Shown: positions 15,361-24,769, counted from the stretch's first letter. The stretch: DNA of 58,760 nucleotides from Methylophaga sp. (GCF_030651745.1 NZ_JAUSCC010000143.1:1-58760); one strand, 5' to 3'. The notes: generated by a model not told the origin, from the letters alone. Translations and numbers: made by a program.

Positions 15361-16698
15361 TTACTCATCCTCACGCTTGCCGGGTGTTGCTTCATGCGAT
15401 GAGAACGGTTCTACCCCGATCCTGGAGACGATGAGTTTGTCCACACGATTTTGGTCCATGTCGACGATCTCAAACCGGAGGCCGTCACTGACGAATTGAT
15501 CCTCGACCTGCGGCACGCGCCCCAGGCACATCATGGCAAATCCGGCCAGCGTCCGGTAGGCCTGCATGCCCTCGCCAGGTAGCTTGTGATCGAGTTTCAT
15601 TGCCTCCCGAAAACGCTCAATCGGGATGTTGCCGTCAACCAGCCATGATCCGTCTTCCCTTCGCACGATTTCTGGCTGCAACTCGTCTTCGACACTCGCG
15701 ACATCGCCAACCAATGTCCCCATCACGTTATTTATCGTCACCAGTCCCTGAAGTTCCCCGTATTCATCGACCACCAAGGCGAGATGCTGGCGGTGTTTCT
15801 TGAAGGCTTCGAGCAATTCGATCATCGTCATGGTTTCCGGTACATAAAGCGGCTTGACTGCATCACTGGCGAAGTCGAAGGGCTTGCCTTCAAGGAAGGC
15901 GTCCAGTACAGACTTAGCCCGCAGCACACCTACCACCTCGCCGAGCCCACCCTTGCAGATCAGGAACCGCGAATGGCCGCTTCTCAGCAACTTTTGGCGA
16001 TTGGTCTCGAAGGAGTCACTCAGGTCGAAATAGACAATATCGCCTCGCGGTGTCATCACGCTCCTGATTGATTGATCATCCAGCCGGAAAATACGCGACA
16101 CCAGCGCCTGCTCGTGTTGCTCGAACACACCATCTTCTGCTCCCTGCTCCATGAGCACGTTGATCTCTTCCTTAGTAATGGGAGAGTGCACAGGTTCCCG
16201 CACTCCGAGCACCCAAAGCACCCTATCGGTAACGAAACTTATTAGCCGCACCAGCGGGAAGGCGATTGCCGAGATAACCTCCATCGGTCGCGCCATGGCG
16301 CTGGCGATGCCTTCCGGATTTAAAAGGGCCAAGCGCTTGGGCACAAGCTCGCCGAGGATCAGCGAGAAAAAGGCTATTCCCGTGACCGGGATCCAGAACG
16401 CCAGCAAGTCGGCGTAGGGCTGCAACCAAGCGATATGAGACAGGCTCTCGGCAACCTGCTCGGACAAGGTGGCTTCGCCCATTGCGCCGCTGAGAATGGC
16501 GATAACCGTGATGCCCAACTGGACGGTCGATAGAAAATTTGCGGGCTTATTGGCGAGGGCGAGCGCCCGGCCGGCACCTGTGCGGCCACCCTCGCTCAAT
16601 TGCTGCAAGCGTGCCTTGCGCGCAGACACAATCGCCATTTCCGACATGACGAAGACGCCGCTAAGGATGATCAAAAAGGCAATAACGAAGATAGTCAT
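15361..16698 (-). CDS. HlyC/CorC family membrane protein (DUF21-CBS)
   Basis: The 445-residue protein has the full architecture of the family. The DUF21 membrane domain (about 1-190) has helices such as IFVIAFLIILSGVFVMSEMAIVSARKARL, VQLGITVIAILSGAMGEATL and ITGIAFFSLILGELVPKRLALLNPE-like segments. A CBS pair (about 205-335; MTPRGDIVYFDL, ALVVDEYGELQGLVTINNVMGTLVGDV) and a CorC/HlyC domain (about 350-430) follow. Relatives export or protect against Mg2+, Co2+ or Na+, or resist polyamines; the old name hemolysin is misleading. It lies downstream of marC on the same strand, in a region full of ion transport genes. Confidence 0.88.
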   Translation of the reverse strand: MTIFVIAFLIILSGVFVMSEMAIVSARKARLQQLSEGGRTGAGRALALANKPANFLSTVQLGITVIAILSGAMGEATLSEQVAESLSHIAWLQPYADLLAFWIPVTGIAFFSLILGELVPKRLALLNPEGIASAMARPMEVISAIAFPLVRLISFVTDRVLWVLGVREPVHSPITKEEINVLMEQGAEDGVFEQHEQALVSRIFRLDDQSIRSVMTPRGDIVYFDLSDSFETNRQKLLRSGHSRFLICKGGLGEVVGVLRAKSVLDAFLEGKPFDFASDAVKPLYVPETMTMIELLEAFKKHRQHLALVVDEYGELQGLVTINNVMGTLVGDVASVEDELQPEIVRREDGSWLVDGNIPIERFREAMKLDHKLPGEGMQAYRTLAGFAMMCLGRVPQVEDQFVSDGLRFEIVDMDQNRVDKLIVSRIGVEPFSSHEATPGKREDE

Positions 16699-16776
16699 AC
16701 AGTGTTTTCAAAATGAAATAATTACGGTGATATTTCTACATAAAAGAGGCTGGGCAAGACAGGACAAAATCAGGGC

Positions 16777-17418
16777 TCACGCCGGTTGCCCCAATATAGG
16801 GAAAACAGCGGCCAATCCTTTGGTGATAAACTCCACCGCGATGGATAAAATAATCAAACCAAATACGCGAGTAATCACATTCATACCGGTTGTCCCCAGC
16901 CAATCCTCAATCTTTTCCGCCATCAACAAACAGAGCAACACTGCCAAAGCTACCGTAGCGATAACGCCAGCTGCCAGCACATCATAGTTCCAGGAAGGAT
17001 TCAGGTTATGGTTGACAATAACGGTACTCATGGCACCGGGACCGCTCAGCAGAGGAATTGCCATCGGTACGACGGCGATAGACTCTTTATCAACCGACTC
17101 TACCCGCTCCTCCGGCGTATTTCGGGAGCGGTCATGCGACGCTTTGACCATGGAAATCCCCATAAACAGAACGACAATACCGCCCGCAATTTGAAACGAG
17201 GGAATACCTATGCCGAAAATTTTTAGCCAAAAACTGCCGCCTATATGGGCAATCAGCAGCGCAACACCGACTGACATCGCACAAACCCAGGCGATACGCT
17301 GCCGCTCCGCGGAACTTCGATGTTCAGTCAGGCTTATGAAAAGCGGGATGGCGCCGATAGGGTCTACCACCGGCAACAGCCCAGCCAGCAGTTTGATGTA
17401 TGCTTCTAATTCCACCAT
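16777..17418 (-). CDS. MarC family integral membrane protein
   Basis: The 213-residue protein has about six membrane helices and the MarC/YchE signature: AGLLPVVDPIGAIPLFISLT near the N-terminus, FQIAGGIVVLFMGISM near residue 75, and PMAIPLLSGPGAMSTVIV near residue 125. The transported substrate, if any, is unknown; the early link with multiple antibiotic resistance did not hold for E. coli MarC. Its start lies 21 bases after the dapA stop, so it is probably translated from the dapA transcript. Confidence 0.88.
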   Translation of the reverse strand: MVELEAYIKLLAGLLPVVDPIGAIPLFISLTEHRSSAERQRIAWVCAMSVGVALLIAHIGGSFWLKIFGIGIPSFQIAGGIVVLFMGISMVKASHDRSRNTPEERVESVDKESIAVVPMAIPLLSGPGAMSTVIVNHNLNPSWNYDVLAAGVIATVALAVLLCLLMAEKIEDWLGTTGMNVITRVFGLIILSIAVEFITKGLAAVFPILGQPA

Positions 17419-17439
17419 CAGTATTACTCCACGGCAGGG

Positions 17440-18390
17440 TCATAAAAATTTCGTTAAGACTTGGTCGTAAGGAACATGATGCGCGGAAAGCCGGGTTACC
17501 ATCATCTGCAACTCATAACAAAGCGTTGCTGCCTTTTCTTTCGATAAATCCACCAAGGGTTTCCGGCATGATCCAACCTTCATACCCGCACGGTTCATTA
17601 CCGATTTAATAGGCGCCGGATTTGAACCCGAGCTAAGTAAAGCGCAACAAAAACCATGAACAGCATGCATGATGATCCTGGATTGATTCAAGTCCGAGCG
17701 CGTGAAACTGGCAACCAGTTCGTCCATCACCCGAGGCATAATGTTTGCCGCCACTGAAAACACACCGACTCCTCCTACTGAAAGTATGGGCAGCGTCAAC
17801 GAATCATCGCCGGAAAATACCGAGAAGGGCCTTCCAAGCTGTGAAGATCGGTAGATAACCTCAGTAATTTGATCAAGATCGCCGTTTGATGCCTTTAATC
17901 CGGCTATTGACGGACACTTTTCGCAGAGTTCCATGATGAGGTCAGCCCCAAGATCGATTCCGGTTCGGCTGGGAATATTATAAAGAATGAGCGGAATACC
18001 GACTTTATCCAGTTCCTGAAAATGCGCAAGCAAACCTTCCGGACTGGGTCTATTGTAGTAAGGCGTTACCACCAGACATGCATCGGCGCCCAGTTCTGCC
18101 GCACGCTCCGTCAATCTGAGCGCTTCCCGCGTGCTGTTCGAACCGGTGCCGGGAATAACTTTGAGCGTTGTATTTCGGGCTGCTTCAATTACCGTAGATA
18201 CGACTACTTCCCACTCTTCTTTAAGCAGCGTTGGTGATTCGCCAGTCGTGCCGCAAGGCACAATCGCCGCAGTTTTGCTGTCGGCGTGCAGCTTGACCAG
18301 TTCAGCGAGTTTGTCCTTGTTGACAGATTGCTCCGCATCATCAACAAAGGGGGTAATAAGCGCTACAACAGAACCTTTCAATAATTTCAT
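17440..18390 (-). CDS. dapA: 4-hydroxy-tetrahydrodipicolinate synthase
   Basis: DapA condenses pyruvate with aspartate semialdehyde in the lysine and diaminopimelate pathway, in the cytoplasm. The 316-residue TIM barrel shows PCGTTGESPTL near residue 47, the catalytic tyrosine in LILYNIPSRTG (about 135) and the Schiff-base lysine in IAGLKASNGD (about 165). It is somewhat longer than the 292 residues of the E. coli enzyme because of the C-terminus. A dapA next to marC and a Kdp-type promoter is not a usual setting, so it may be a second copy or a related aldolase such as a sugar-acid lyase. It probably shares its transcript with the gene 36 bases upstream. Confidence 0.85.
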   Translation of the reverse strand: MKLLKGSVVALITPFVDDAEQSVNKDKLAELVKLHADSKTAAIVPCGTTGESPTLLKEEWEVVVSTVIEAARNTTLKVIPGTGSNSTREALRLTERAAELGADACLVVTPYYNRPSPEGLLAHFQELDKVGIPLILYNIPSRTGIDLGADLIMELCEKCPSIAGLKASNGDLDQITEVIYRSSQLGRPFSVFSGDDSLTLPILSVGGVGVFSVAANIMPRVMDELVASFTRSDLNQSRIIMHAVHGFCCALLSSGSNPAPIKSVMNRAGMKVGSCRKPLVDLSKEKAATLCYELQMMVTRLSAHHVPYDQVLTKFL

Positions 18391-18426
18391 GGTATTTTTT
18401 GGTGAGAGGTTTCAGAACCGTGCCGC

Positions 18427-18789
18427 TTAGAACTTACGTTCAGCGCAATTGGCAAGTATCTCTGCTTCATCGAAAGTCGCATTACAATTTCTTACGATGT
18501 TTTTCGGCAAACAGGTTTGGTACTGTTTAAATCCCGCCTGCGAAACAAGCATGACCTCAATATCAGGAATGCCACAGAGATATTTCAAAAGACTCAATGT
18601 CGCATTGCCAGTCGATTTAATATAGATTTTCGGCTTTTCACACCGGCTTTTTATAAACTTAGAAAGCTCATTGAGTCCATCTATCGTATTTTGGAATCGC
18701 CGTAAAAACACGGTTTTTCCCTCGCTACGCTGAACGAGTAACCATGCATTTTCATCATTATCAAGACCAAAAAAGGTTTGAAGTGTCAT
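18427..18789 (-). CDS. Stand-alone IS110-like RuvC-fold domain protein
   Basis: The 120-residue protein aligns in pattern with the N-terminal DEDD domain of IS110 transposases: GLDNDENAWLLVQ (first Asp, residue 9), FQNTIDGLNELSKFI, then YIKSTGNATLSLLKYL where transposases have EATG, then VMLVSQAGFKQYQ and FDEAEILANCAE where they have KTDxxDA. The second acidic residue is replaced by Lys-Ser, so DNA cleavage is unlikely. The C-terminal serine domain of IS110 is absent and the frame ends cleanly. With its own conserved Kdp-like promoter it looks like a domesticated domain rather than a broken transposon. A decayed copy is the alternative. Confidence 0.55.
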   Translation of the reverse strand: MTLQTFFGLDNDENAWLLVQRSEGKTVFLRRFQNTIDGLNELSKFIKSRCEKPKIYIKSTGNATLSLLKYLCGIPDIEVMLVSQAGFKQYQTCLPKNIVRNCNATFDEAEILANCAERKF

Positions 18790-18950
18790 ACGGTTTTTTT
18801 CACCTTGTTGTTAAGACAGGCCTATCTTAATCAATTACGCATAAAATTTTTGTAAAGAGTTACGGTCACTATATAAAAATTTTATAAAAATAGTTCAGCT
18901 GGTGAAAGTAAGACCCGCGTAAACAAACGGGATATTTCGACCGTTTGGGA
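18790..18950 (-). promoter_or_regulatory. KdpE-type promoter, copy at 18.9 kb
   Basis: On the minus strand the region shows ATTTTTATA, ATTTTTATATAG and CTCTTTACAAAAATTTTA boxes (18900-18845) and a TTAAGATAG -10-like element near 18825. The upstream block (plus strand GGGATATTTCGACCGTTTGG, 18929-18948) matches blocks at 10499 and 30225. It lies just after the kdpE stop and should drive the IS110-like gene and perhaps dapA-marC. Confidence 0.6.
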
Positions 18951-19015
18951 GATAATTAACTGGATTTAGGACCGACCCGGATGGAGTAACCGGTTTTGAA
19001 ACCAACCTCAGGAAG

Positions 19016-19711
19016 TTAGACTTTAAGCCGGTAGCCTACACCCGATTCCGTCAATATATACTGAGGCTGAGCCGGGTCGGTTTCCAGTTTCTGTCTGAGT
19101 TGACTCATGTAAATCCGCAGATAATGCGAATTATCCCTATAAGAGGGCCCCCAGACTTCCTTGAGCAGGTATTGATGCGTCAATACCTTGCCGGCATTTT
19201 TAATCAGCACGGACAAAAGCCGGTACTGAATTGGCGTGAGATGGACTTCCCTATCGCCGATAACGACCTGACGCTTCAGTAAATCGACTTTTAGCGCTCC
19301 GGTAGTAAATACACCGCTTTGATCCTGCGTCGGACTACTTACCGAATGGCGCATTTCTACCCGTATCCTGGCAAGCAATTCACCTAAACCGAAAGGCTTG
19401 GTCAGGTAATCGTCGGCGCCGGCATCCAGCGCATCGATTTTATGCTGCTCGGCGCTGCGTGCGGACAAAATAATGATAGGCATGACCGACCATTCCCGGA
19501 TGGTCTTGATAACGTCAATACCGTCCATGTCTGGCAAGCCCAGATCCAGGATAATGAGGTCAGGTTTGCGTACACCTGCCTCAACAATGCCTTGCCGGCC
19601 AGTTTCTGCTTCGAACACCCTGAAGCCATGAACACCAAGGCCGGTTCGTAAAAACAGGCGTATCGCCGGATCATCCTCTATAACAACAATAATAGGGCTG
19701 GTATTAGTCAT
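19016..19711 (-). CDS. kdpE: Kdp operon response regulator KdpE
   Basis: The 231-residue OmpR-type regulator has a receiver domain (1-115) with acidic pocket EDD (12-14) and phospho-acceptor Asp56 in LIILDLGLPDMDG. The signal residues IILSARS and Lys near 105 are in place, and a winged-helix domain (about 135-228; VHLTPIQYRLLSVLIKNAGKVLTHQYLLKEVWG, then YLRIYMSQLRQKLE) binds DNA. Phosphorylated by KdpD, it activates kdpFABC when K+ is scarce. It follows kdpD with a 63-base gap holding a small hairpin. The candidate targets are the three T-rich promoters described here. Confidence 0.93.
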   Translation of the reverse strand: MTNTSPIIVVIEDDPAIRLFLRTGLGVHGFRVFEAETGRQGIVEAGVRKPDLIILDLGLPDMDGIDVIKTIREWSVMPIIILSARSAEQHKIDALDAGADDYLTKPFGLGELLARIRVEMRHSVSSPTQDQSGVFTTGALKVDLLKRQVVIGDREVHLTPIQYRLLSVLIKNAGKVLTHQYLLKEVWGPSYRDNSHYLRIYMSQLRQKLETDPAQPQYILTESGVGYRLKV

Positions 19712-19735
19712 GGCTAACTACTCTCCTCTCCCCAA

Positions 19736-19755
19736 CCCTCTCCATCAGGAGAGGG
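19736..19755. repeat. Hairpin between kdpD and kdpE
   Basis: CCCTCTCC-ATCA-GGAGAGGG, a perfect 8-bp stem with a tetraloop and no T-run. It may pause or partly end transcription, or stabilise the kdpD message, or be a dispersed repeat. Confidence 0.6.
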
Positions 19756-19774
19756 AGTAACATCGATATACGAC

Positions 19775-22516
19775 TCATTCTTCCGGTCCCAGCATTGGCG
19801 GCGCGTGATCTAATGGAATCATGAATGAAAACACCGCACCTCCCGTGGGCCGGTTTTGTGCCCGGATGCTCCCGCCATGCGCTTCAATGATGGCCCGGCA
19901 AATCGCCAAACCCAGTCCTACACCGCTTTGCGCCGCCTCGTGGCGAACCCGGTAAAATTTTTCAAACAGCTGGCTTTCGAAGCCCTTGGGTATGCCCGGC
20001 CCCTGATCGGCTACCGAGATTTCCACGGCAAAAGAAGAAGCTTCTGCCGTGATTTCAACGGGGCTTTTCTCCGGTGTATAACGGAGAACATTTTCCAGCA
20101 GATTGATCAAAACCTGTTCAATCATCACCGTATCGACATAAATCATCGGGGTGCCGGGCGGCAATTTAACGGTTACCGTACGGCCTTCGAGACGTTTTTG
20201 CAAGCGCGTCAACACGACGCCGATAATTTCGTCAAGCGGATACCACTGTTTGTTCAGCACTACGGCGCCCGCATCAAGCCGGGCCATATCCAGGATATTA
20301 TTGACCAGTGTCGACATCCGTTGCGCTTCATCATAAATGGCGCGGTTCAGTTCAAGCTTGTCTTCTGCCTTGAGTGCTTTGTCTTCTTCTACTAACGTAC
20401 TGGCTGAACCGACGATGGTCGCCAAGGGCGTGCGCAGATCATGGGAAATGGAACTGAGCAGCGAGTTACGCAAACGCTCGGCTTCCATATCCAGTTGCGT
20501 TTTTTTGGCTTGTTCGGCTAGCCTGACGCGCGTAATCGCCTGGGCGATCTGTTGGAGAAAAGTATCCAGCAATTTCTGTTGTTCGGGAAGGAATATGCGG
20601 CGCAAGTTGACGGGCAGCAATACCAACACGCCCACCACCGCTTCGCCATTGCTGAGAGGAAAATAAGTGGCCTCGGCACCTGCCAGGGTATGGGTTCCCT
20701 GGCCGGCAATCTCATTATTATCCAAAACCCACTGGGCCACACTCAGGTCTGCGGCATGGAGCGATTCCCGCATACTGGGATCTTTCGGGTAGACAATCAG
20801 GCCATTGGGATCAGGAAGCAAAATGACATTACGGCTGCCGAACTCCGAATGGAGATGGCGCACCGCCGTGCGCACGATTTCATCCTCATTCCGGCTGCTT
20901 GCCAGATCCTTGCTCATCGCATAAAGAACGGTAGCGCGGCGTTCCCGGTGCGCAGCTACCTTGGCCTGGGAGCGCACATTGGCCATAAGGTTACTGATCA
21001 CCATCCCCACAGTTAACATCGCCACGAAGGTCACCAGATACTGACTGTCGGCTACCGAAAAGCTGAGGTAAGGCCTGACAAAGAAAAAGTCAAACAGGGC
21101 GACTCCGAGCAAGGAGGCCAGAATGGAGGGCCCCCGCCCGAAACGGGTAGCAATAAAAACCACACCCAGCAAAAAAAACATGATCAGATTGGCCAACTCG
21201 AACTTGCCGAACGTCAGATGCGCTAACAGGGCGCTGGCTAGCGTCACGACGATGGCCCAGACATAGCCGAAATAGTAGCCTTTTTTGCGTGTCTTAAGTC
21301 TCGCGCTGAGTCCGGGAAGCGGGCTTTTCCGGTACAGGGAGCTCTCTGATTTATCCCCGCTACCGCCCTTTTCAGATCTGGGACTGCCCAGCAGATACAG
21401 ATTGATGTTGTGCGCATCGCTAATCAGCACATCCACCACCGAACCCAGCAGCAAACGCTTCCAGCCCCGGCGGGTCGGTTTCCCCATGACGATCTTGGTA
21501 ATATTTCTTTCCTTGGAGAGCTTGATGATGGCGGAGCTCATATCGGGCGCACTCAATGCCATGGTTTCGGCGCCCAACTGTTCGGCAAGACGCAAAATGC
21601 GCAGTACGCCATCCCGTTTTTCCGCCGGCAAGCGTTGCAATTCGGGCGTTTCGACATACATTACCAGCCAATGAGCGCGCAGGCTGGTAGCCAGGCGCTT
21701 GCCGGCACGGACCAGTCGTTCCGCCAAGGCATTGGGGCCGATACAGACCATAATGCGTTCATTGACCTGCCAGACTTCGCGGATAGCGTTATCCTCGCGG
21801 TAATCCAGCATCTGGGCATCGACGCGGTTGGCGGTATGCCGGAGAGCCAGTTCCCGCAAGGCAATCAGATTGCCTTTGCGGAAAAAATGCTTAATCGCTT
21901 CCTGAGCCTGTTGCGGCAAATAAACCTTGCCGTCTTTCAGTCTATCGAGCAACTCGTCGGGCGGCAAATCCACCAGTTCGATTTCATTGGCCTCTTCAAA
22001 CACCGTATCCGGCACGGTTTCCCAAACCCGTATGCCGGAAATCTGGCCTATATCGTCATTGAGGCTTTCCAGATGCTGTACATTGAGTGCCGTATACACA
22101 TCGATGCCGGCATCGAGGAGCTCTTCGATGTCCTGCCAACGCTTGGGATGCCTGCAACCCTGTGCATTGGTGTGCGCCAGTTCGTCAACCAGAATGATTG
22201 AAGGCTTGCGCTTGAGGGCTGCATCCAGGTCGAACTCCCGCAAAGTCGCCCCGCGATAGTCAATCTGCTGGGGCGGCAACACCTCCAAGCCTTCCAGCAA
22301 AGCGGCCGTTTCCTTGCGTCCATGGGTTTCCACCAGACCGACAATGATGTCAATATTTTCGGCTCGTCTCTCCCTGGCCGCCAGCAACATGGCATAGGTC
22401 TTACCTACGCCGGCTACCGCACCGAAAAATATCTTCAGCCGGCCTCGCCGGGCCTTGGCTTTATCCCGCTCGACGCGAGCCAGCAATTGATCGGGATCGG
22501 GGCGTTCGTTGTTCAT
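19775..22516 (-). CDS. kdpD: K+-sensing histidine kinase KdpD
   Basis: At 913 residues it has the full length of the family. The order is a KdpD N-terminal domain with Walker A GAVAGVGKT (32-40, probable c-di-AMP/ATP-binding region), a universal-stress domain (about 250-375), and four membrane helices (DUF4118, about 410-510). A GAF-like region (about 540-670), a HisKA domain with His692 in SSISHDLRTPL, and a HATPase domain (NLLENVLRYT, ADQGPGIP, GVGLGLAICRAI) complete it. It senses low K+ and osmotic stress and phosphorylates KdpE. Here it sits after corA rather than directly after kdpC, with 36 bases between corA and kdpD. Confidence 0.95.
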   Translation of the reverse strand: MNNERPDPDQLLARVERDKAKARRGRLKIFFGAVAGVGKTYAMLLAARERRAENIDIIVGLVETHGRKETAALLEGLEVLPPQQIDYRGATLREFDLDAALKRKPSIILVDELAHTNAQGCRHPKRWQDIEELLDAGIDVYTALNVQHLESLNDDIGQISGIRVWETVPDTVFEEANEIELVDLPPDELLDRLKDGKVYLPQQAQEAIKHFFRKGNLIALRELALRHTANRVDAQMLDYREDNAIREVWQVNERIMVCIGPNALAERLVRAGKRLATSLRAHWLVMYVETPELQRLPAEKRDGVLRILRLAEQLGAETMALSAPDMSSAIIKLSKERNITKIVMGKPTRRGWKRLLLGSVVDVLISDAHNINLYLLGSPRSEKGGSGDKSESSLYRKSPLPGLSARLKTRKKGYYFGYVWAIVVTLASALLAHLTFGKFELANLIMFFLLGVVFIATRFGRGPSILASLLGVALFDFFFVRPYLSFSVADSQYLVTFVAMLTVGMVISNLMANVRSQAKVAAHRERRATVLYAMSKDLASSRNEDEIVRTAVRHLHSEFGSRNVILLPDPNGLIVYPKDPSMRESLHAADLSVAQWVLDNNEIAGQGTHTLAGAEATYFPLSNGEAVVGVLVLLPVNLRRIFLPEQQKLLDTFLQQIAQAITRVRLAEQAKKTQLDMEAERLRNSLLSSISHDLRTPLATIVGSASTLVEEDKALKAEDKLELNRAIYDEAQRMSTLVNNILDMARLDAGAVVLNKQWYPLDEIIGVVLTRLQKRLEGRTVTVKLPPGTPMIYVDTVMIEQVLINLLENVLRYTPEKSPVEITAEASSFAVEISVADQGPGIPKGFESQLFEKFYRVRHEAAQSGVGLGLAICRAIIEAHGGSIRAQNRPTGGAVFSFMIPLDHAPPMLGPEE

Positions 22517-22552
22517 GATGATGATCTCGCGTATCGTGTATGCATTGTTAAT

Positions 22553-23542
22553 TTATAGCCAGCCGGTTCTTTTCAGGCGTAAATACAGCAGCAGACTGCC
22601 TAACGCCACGCCGCCGACCACCACCGGATAGCTGTATTGCCAATCCAGCTCCGGCATGTGCCTGAAATTCATTCCGTACCAGCTGAAGACCATGGTGGGT
22701 ATCGCCAGGATCGCGCCCCAGCCGGCCAGCCGTTTGACGACTTCGTTCTGACGCACCGTTTCAAAGGTCAGGTGTACTTGCATCGCCGCGACCAACATCT
22801 CGCGCATGCCGTGAATCGTTCGATCGATGCGTTTAACATGATCAGCAATATCGCGAAAATACACGCGTCCTTCCTTGGGAATAACGGTGTTATGAAGGCG
22901 CATCAGTTCGTTGCAGATATCCAATACCGGAGAAATGGCGCCTTCCAGCAGCAGCAACTCGCGCTTCAGTTCGTAAAGGTCTTCCATGGTCTGCAGGCTG
23001 GGCCGGTGTTGAAAAATAGCCGACTCCAGCATATCGAACCGTGCCTGCAAACCGTTGATAACCGGCACATAGTTATCGACGATAAAATCCATGATCGCAT
23101 ACAACGCAAAGCCAGGCCCTTTGGCCAATTTCTGCGGCATGGCCTCGCACCGCTCTCTGACTTTGCTGTGACTGCTAGAATAGCCGTGCCTGATTGTCAC
23201 CAGAAAATGCGAGCCCAGAAAAAAATGGGTTTCCCCGAACTCGACCCGACCTCCCGCAAGATGAGCGGTATGCAACACGATGAACAGTGAGTCGCCGTAT
23301 TCCTCGATCTTCGGACGCTGATGTGCCGCACAGGCATCTTCGATAGCCAAATCATGCAGTCCGAATTCCTCCTGGATTTTGGCCAGCAGCTCATGGTTCG
23401 CTTCGCGTAAACCCAGCCAGACAAAGGTGTGATCCCGTTGCAGCACTTCACTGATGTCTTCGATGGTTACGTCGCCGATACTGACGCCATTTTGATAGGC
23501 CACGCACTTCATGACCATGGGGTTATCGATTGTATCTGACAT
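22553..23542 (-). CDS. corA: CorA family divalent cation transporter
   Basis: The 329-residue protein is a CorA/MIT-type channel. A large cytoplasmic N-terminal domain with long helices (to about residue 265) is followed by two C-terminal membrane helices. The YGMNF signature lies in the loop between them (IPTMVFSWYGMNFRHMPELDW), then a last helix VVVGGVALGSLLLYL. It moves Mg2+ and sometimes Co2+ or Zn2+. ATG 23542 is chosen for its GAGGGAGA ribosome site; a longer frame to 23659 would overlap the HAD remnant. Its position between the kdp structural genes and kdpD suggests co-regulation with potassium uptake. Confidence 0.9.
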   Translation of the reverse strand: MSDTIDNPMVMKCVAYQNGVSIGDVTIEDISEVLQRDHTFVWLGLREANHELLAKIQEEFGLHDLAIEDACAAHQRPKIEEYGDSLFIVLHTAHLAGGRVEFGETHFFLGSHFLVTIRHGYSSSHSKVRERCEAMPQKLAKGPGFALYAIMDFIVDNYVPVINGLQARFDMLESAIFQHRPSLQTMEDLYELKRELLLLEGAISPVLDICNELMRLHNTVIPKEGRVYFRDIADHVKRIDRTIHGMREMLVAAMQVHLTFETVRQNEVVKRLAGWGAILAIPTMVFSWYGMNFRHMPELDWQYSYPVVVGGVALGSLLLYLRLKRTGWL

Positions 23543-23556
23543 AAATGTCTCCCTCT

Positions 23557-23742
23557 TTAACTCAATTGTGGAACGTAATCCAATCGGTATGCACTTTGTC
23601 CCAATCCTGAAGTGCCGAACACATTCTCCGAGGGGATGATGGCTTCGAGCGCCGGGCACACGACCTCTCGCGGCCCGGCGGAAATCACGTAGAACTGGAA
23701 AAGGTTTTTACCCAAGCCTTCGCTCAAGATTTTGGCGAACAA
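23557..23742 (-). pseudogene. Fragment of a HAD-type hydrolase
   Basis: About 45 codons read KNLFQFYVISAGPREVVCPALEAIIPSENVFGT in pieces, which resembles the internal part of bacterial haloacid dehalogenase-like phosphatases (QFYVISAAP followed by ALEGIVPPDHIYGTE). Neither the DxD motif nor the C-terminal part is present, and the frame ends soon after in unrelated sequence. It is best read as the relic of a gene that once stood between corA and the sensor-like gene. Confidence 0.5.
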
Positions 23743-23833
23743 CTTGACAAGTCCTTGCGGATGTATTCACGCCATGTCTTGATGACCGGATAAGGCTACC
23801 CCTATCGGGTCGCTTTGAACTGCTGAGCCGTTA

Positions 23834-24769
23834 TTATTCAATCCCCCCTTTTTTTTTCAAACGGGGAAGCGAATAATTACCCTGAGCTTGAACTGTCTCT
23901 TGGAGGTTGGTTAGAATCTCCTGGCATTGCGAAGAAATCAACCTTAGTTTACCCAGCGATAAATCCGCTGACTTGATATTCGTATTCATCCGGGAAAGCT
24001 TCAAGACCTCACCCGTCAAGTTCATGAATCGTTCGTATGCAGTTTCTGCATTCTTCAGATCATCATTATTTTTTAGATCAGCAATACCACGAAGAGATAT
24101 AAGCGCTTTCTTGACTGATTCATCATAAGACTTGATGCTTTGCTCGATTTTATCCATGTCTTGATCATCCGCTTCTTCAATATGAGGCTTGTGGAGAGCA
24201 AATATATTCAGGCCGGCAGTGAGTGCCTCATACGTGAGCATGACTGCCTCATTACACTGGCTGCCGTGCGTGTTCCGGTGGATGAGGCGGTTCAAGCTCG
24301 CTTCAAAATACTCCATTTCTTGAGCACATTGCGTCGCGGAGATCTTTTGGGCCTTGAGATTGGTGTTTTGAATGGCAAGATCCAGAATGGTTTCATCTAA
24401 TTTTCTATAGTGTGCCCAACAAACAGTGAATTCATTGATCATCTCAGTCTCTCCAGGGAGCTTCTCCTGAAGGATGATGGCTTCGATTTCCTTCCGGCTG
24501 CTTTCTACGCCATCGGCCGCTTGGCGAGCCTGGGCGGCAAATGCTTCCGATGCCTCATCGGTAATGGCTAGAACGGCGTTCTTCTCGGCCTCAATAGCTT
24601 CGAGAAGATGACTCCTCATCGTTGAGAGTAGATCAAGCTTGATAAACTTCGTCTCGAAAGGATTGTATCTCTCGCCATAATAGCCATAGAGCGTAGCTGC
24701 TACCAAAACAACAAGGGTCAGTACCCATGGTAAGTAAATATATAATCTTCTCTCTGTCTTTTCTTCCAT
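23834..24769 (-). CDS. Membrane-tethered helical-bundle protein
   Basis: The 311-residue protein starts with a short cytoplasmic stretch and a single membrane helix (about 9-31; YLPWVLTLVVLVAATLYGYY). The rest is almost all alpha-helical, with heptad-like stretches and cysteines near 125, 155 and 180. The layout resembles the four-helix-bundle sensing part of chemoreceptors (4HB_MCP), but no second membrane helix, HAMP or signalling domain follows. It would project into the periplasm. It starts 16 bases after the K+ channel gene, so it is part of the kdp transcript. It may sense osmotic state or modulate the channel; this is inference. Confidence 0.6.
   Translation of the reverse strand: MEEKTERRLYIYLPWVLTLVVLVAATLYGYYGERYNPFETKFIKLDLLSTMRSHLLEAIEAEKNAVLAITDEASEAFAAQARQAADGVESSRKEIEAIILQEKLPGETEMINEFTVCWAHYRKLDETILDLAIQNTNLKAQKISATQCAQEMEYFEASLNRLIHRNTHGSQCNEAVMLTYEALTAGLNIFALHKPHIEEADDQDMDKIEQSIKSYDESVKKALISLRGIADLKNNDDLKNAETAYERFMNLTGEVLKLSRMNTNIKSADLSLGKLRLISSQCQEILTNLQETVQAQGNYSLPRLKKKGGIE

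Noticed and set aside
23543..23659. Longer N-terminus for CorA
   Set aside because: The extension overlaps the HAD relic and lacks a ribosome site, whereas ATG 23542 follows GAGGGAGA.
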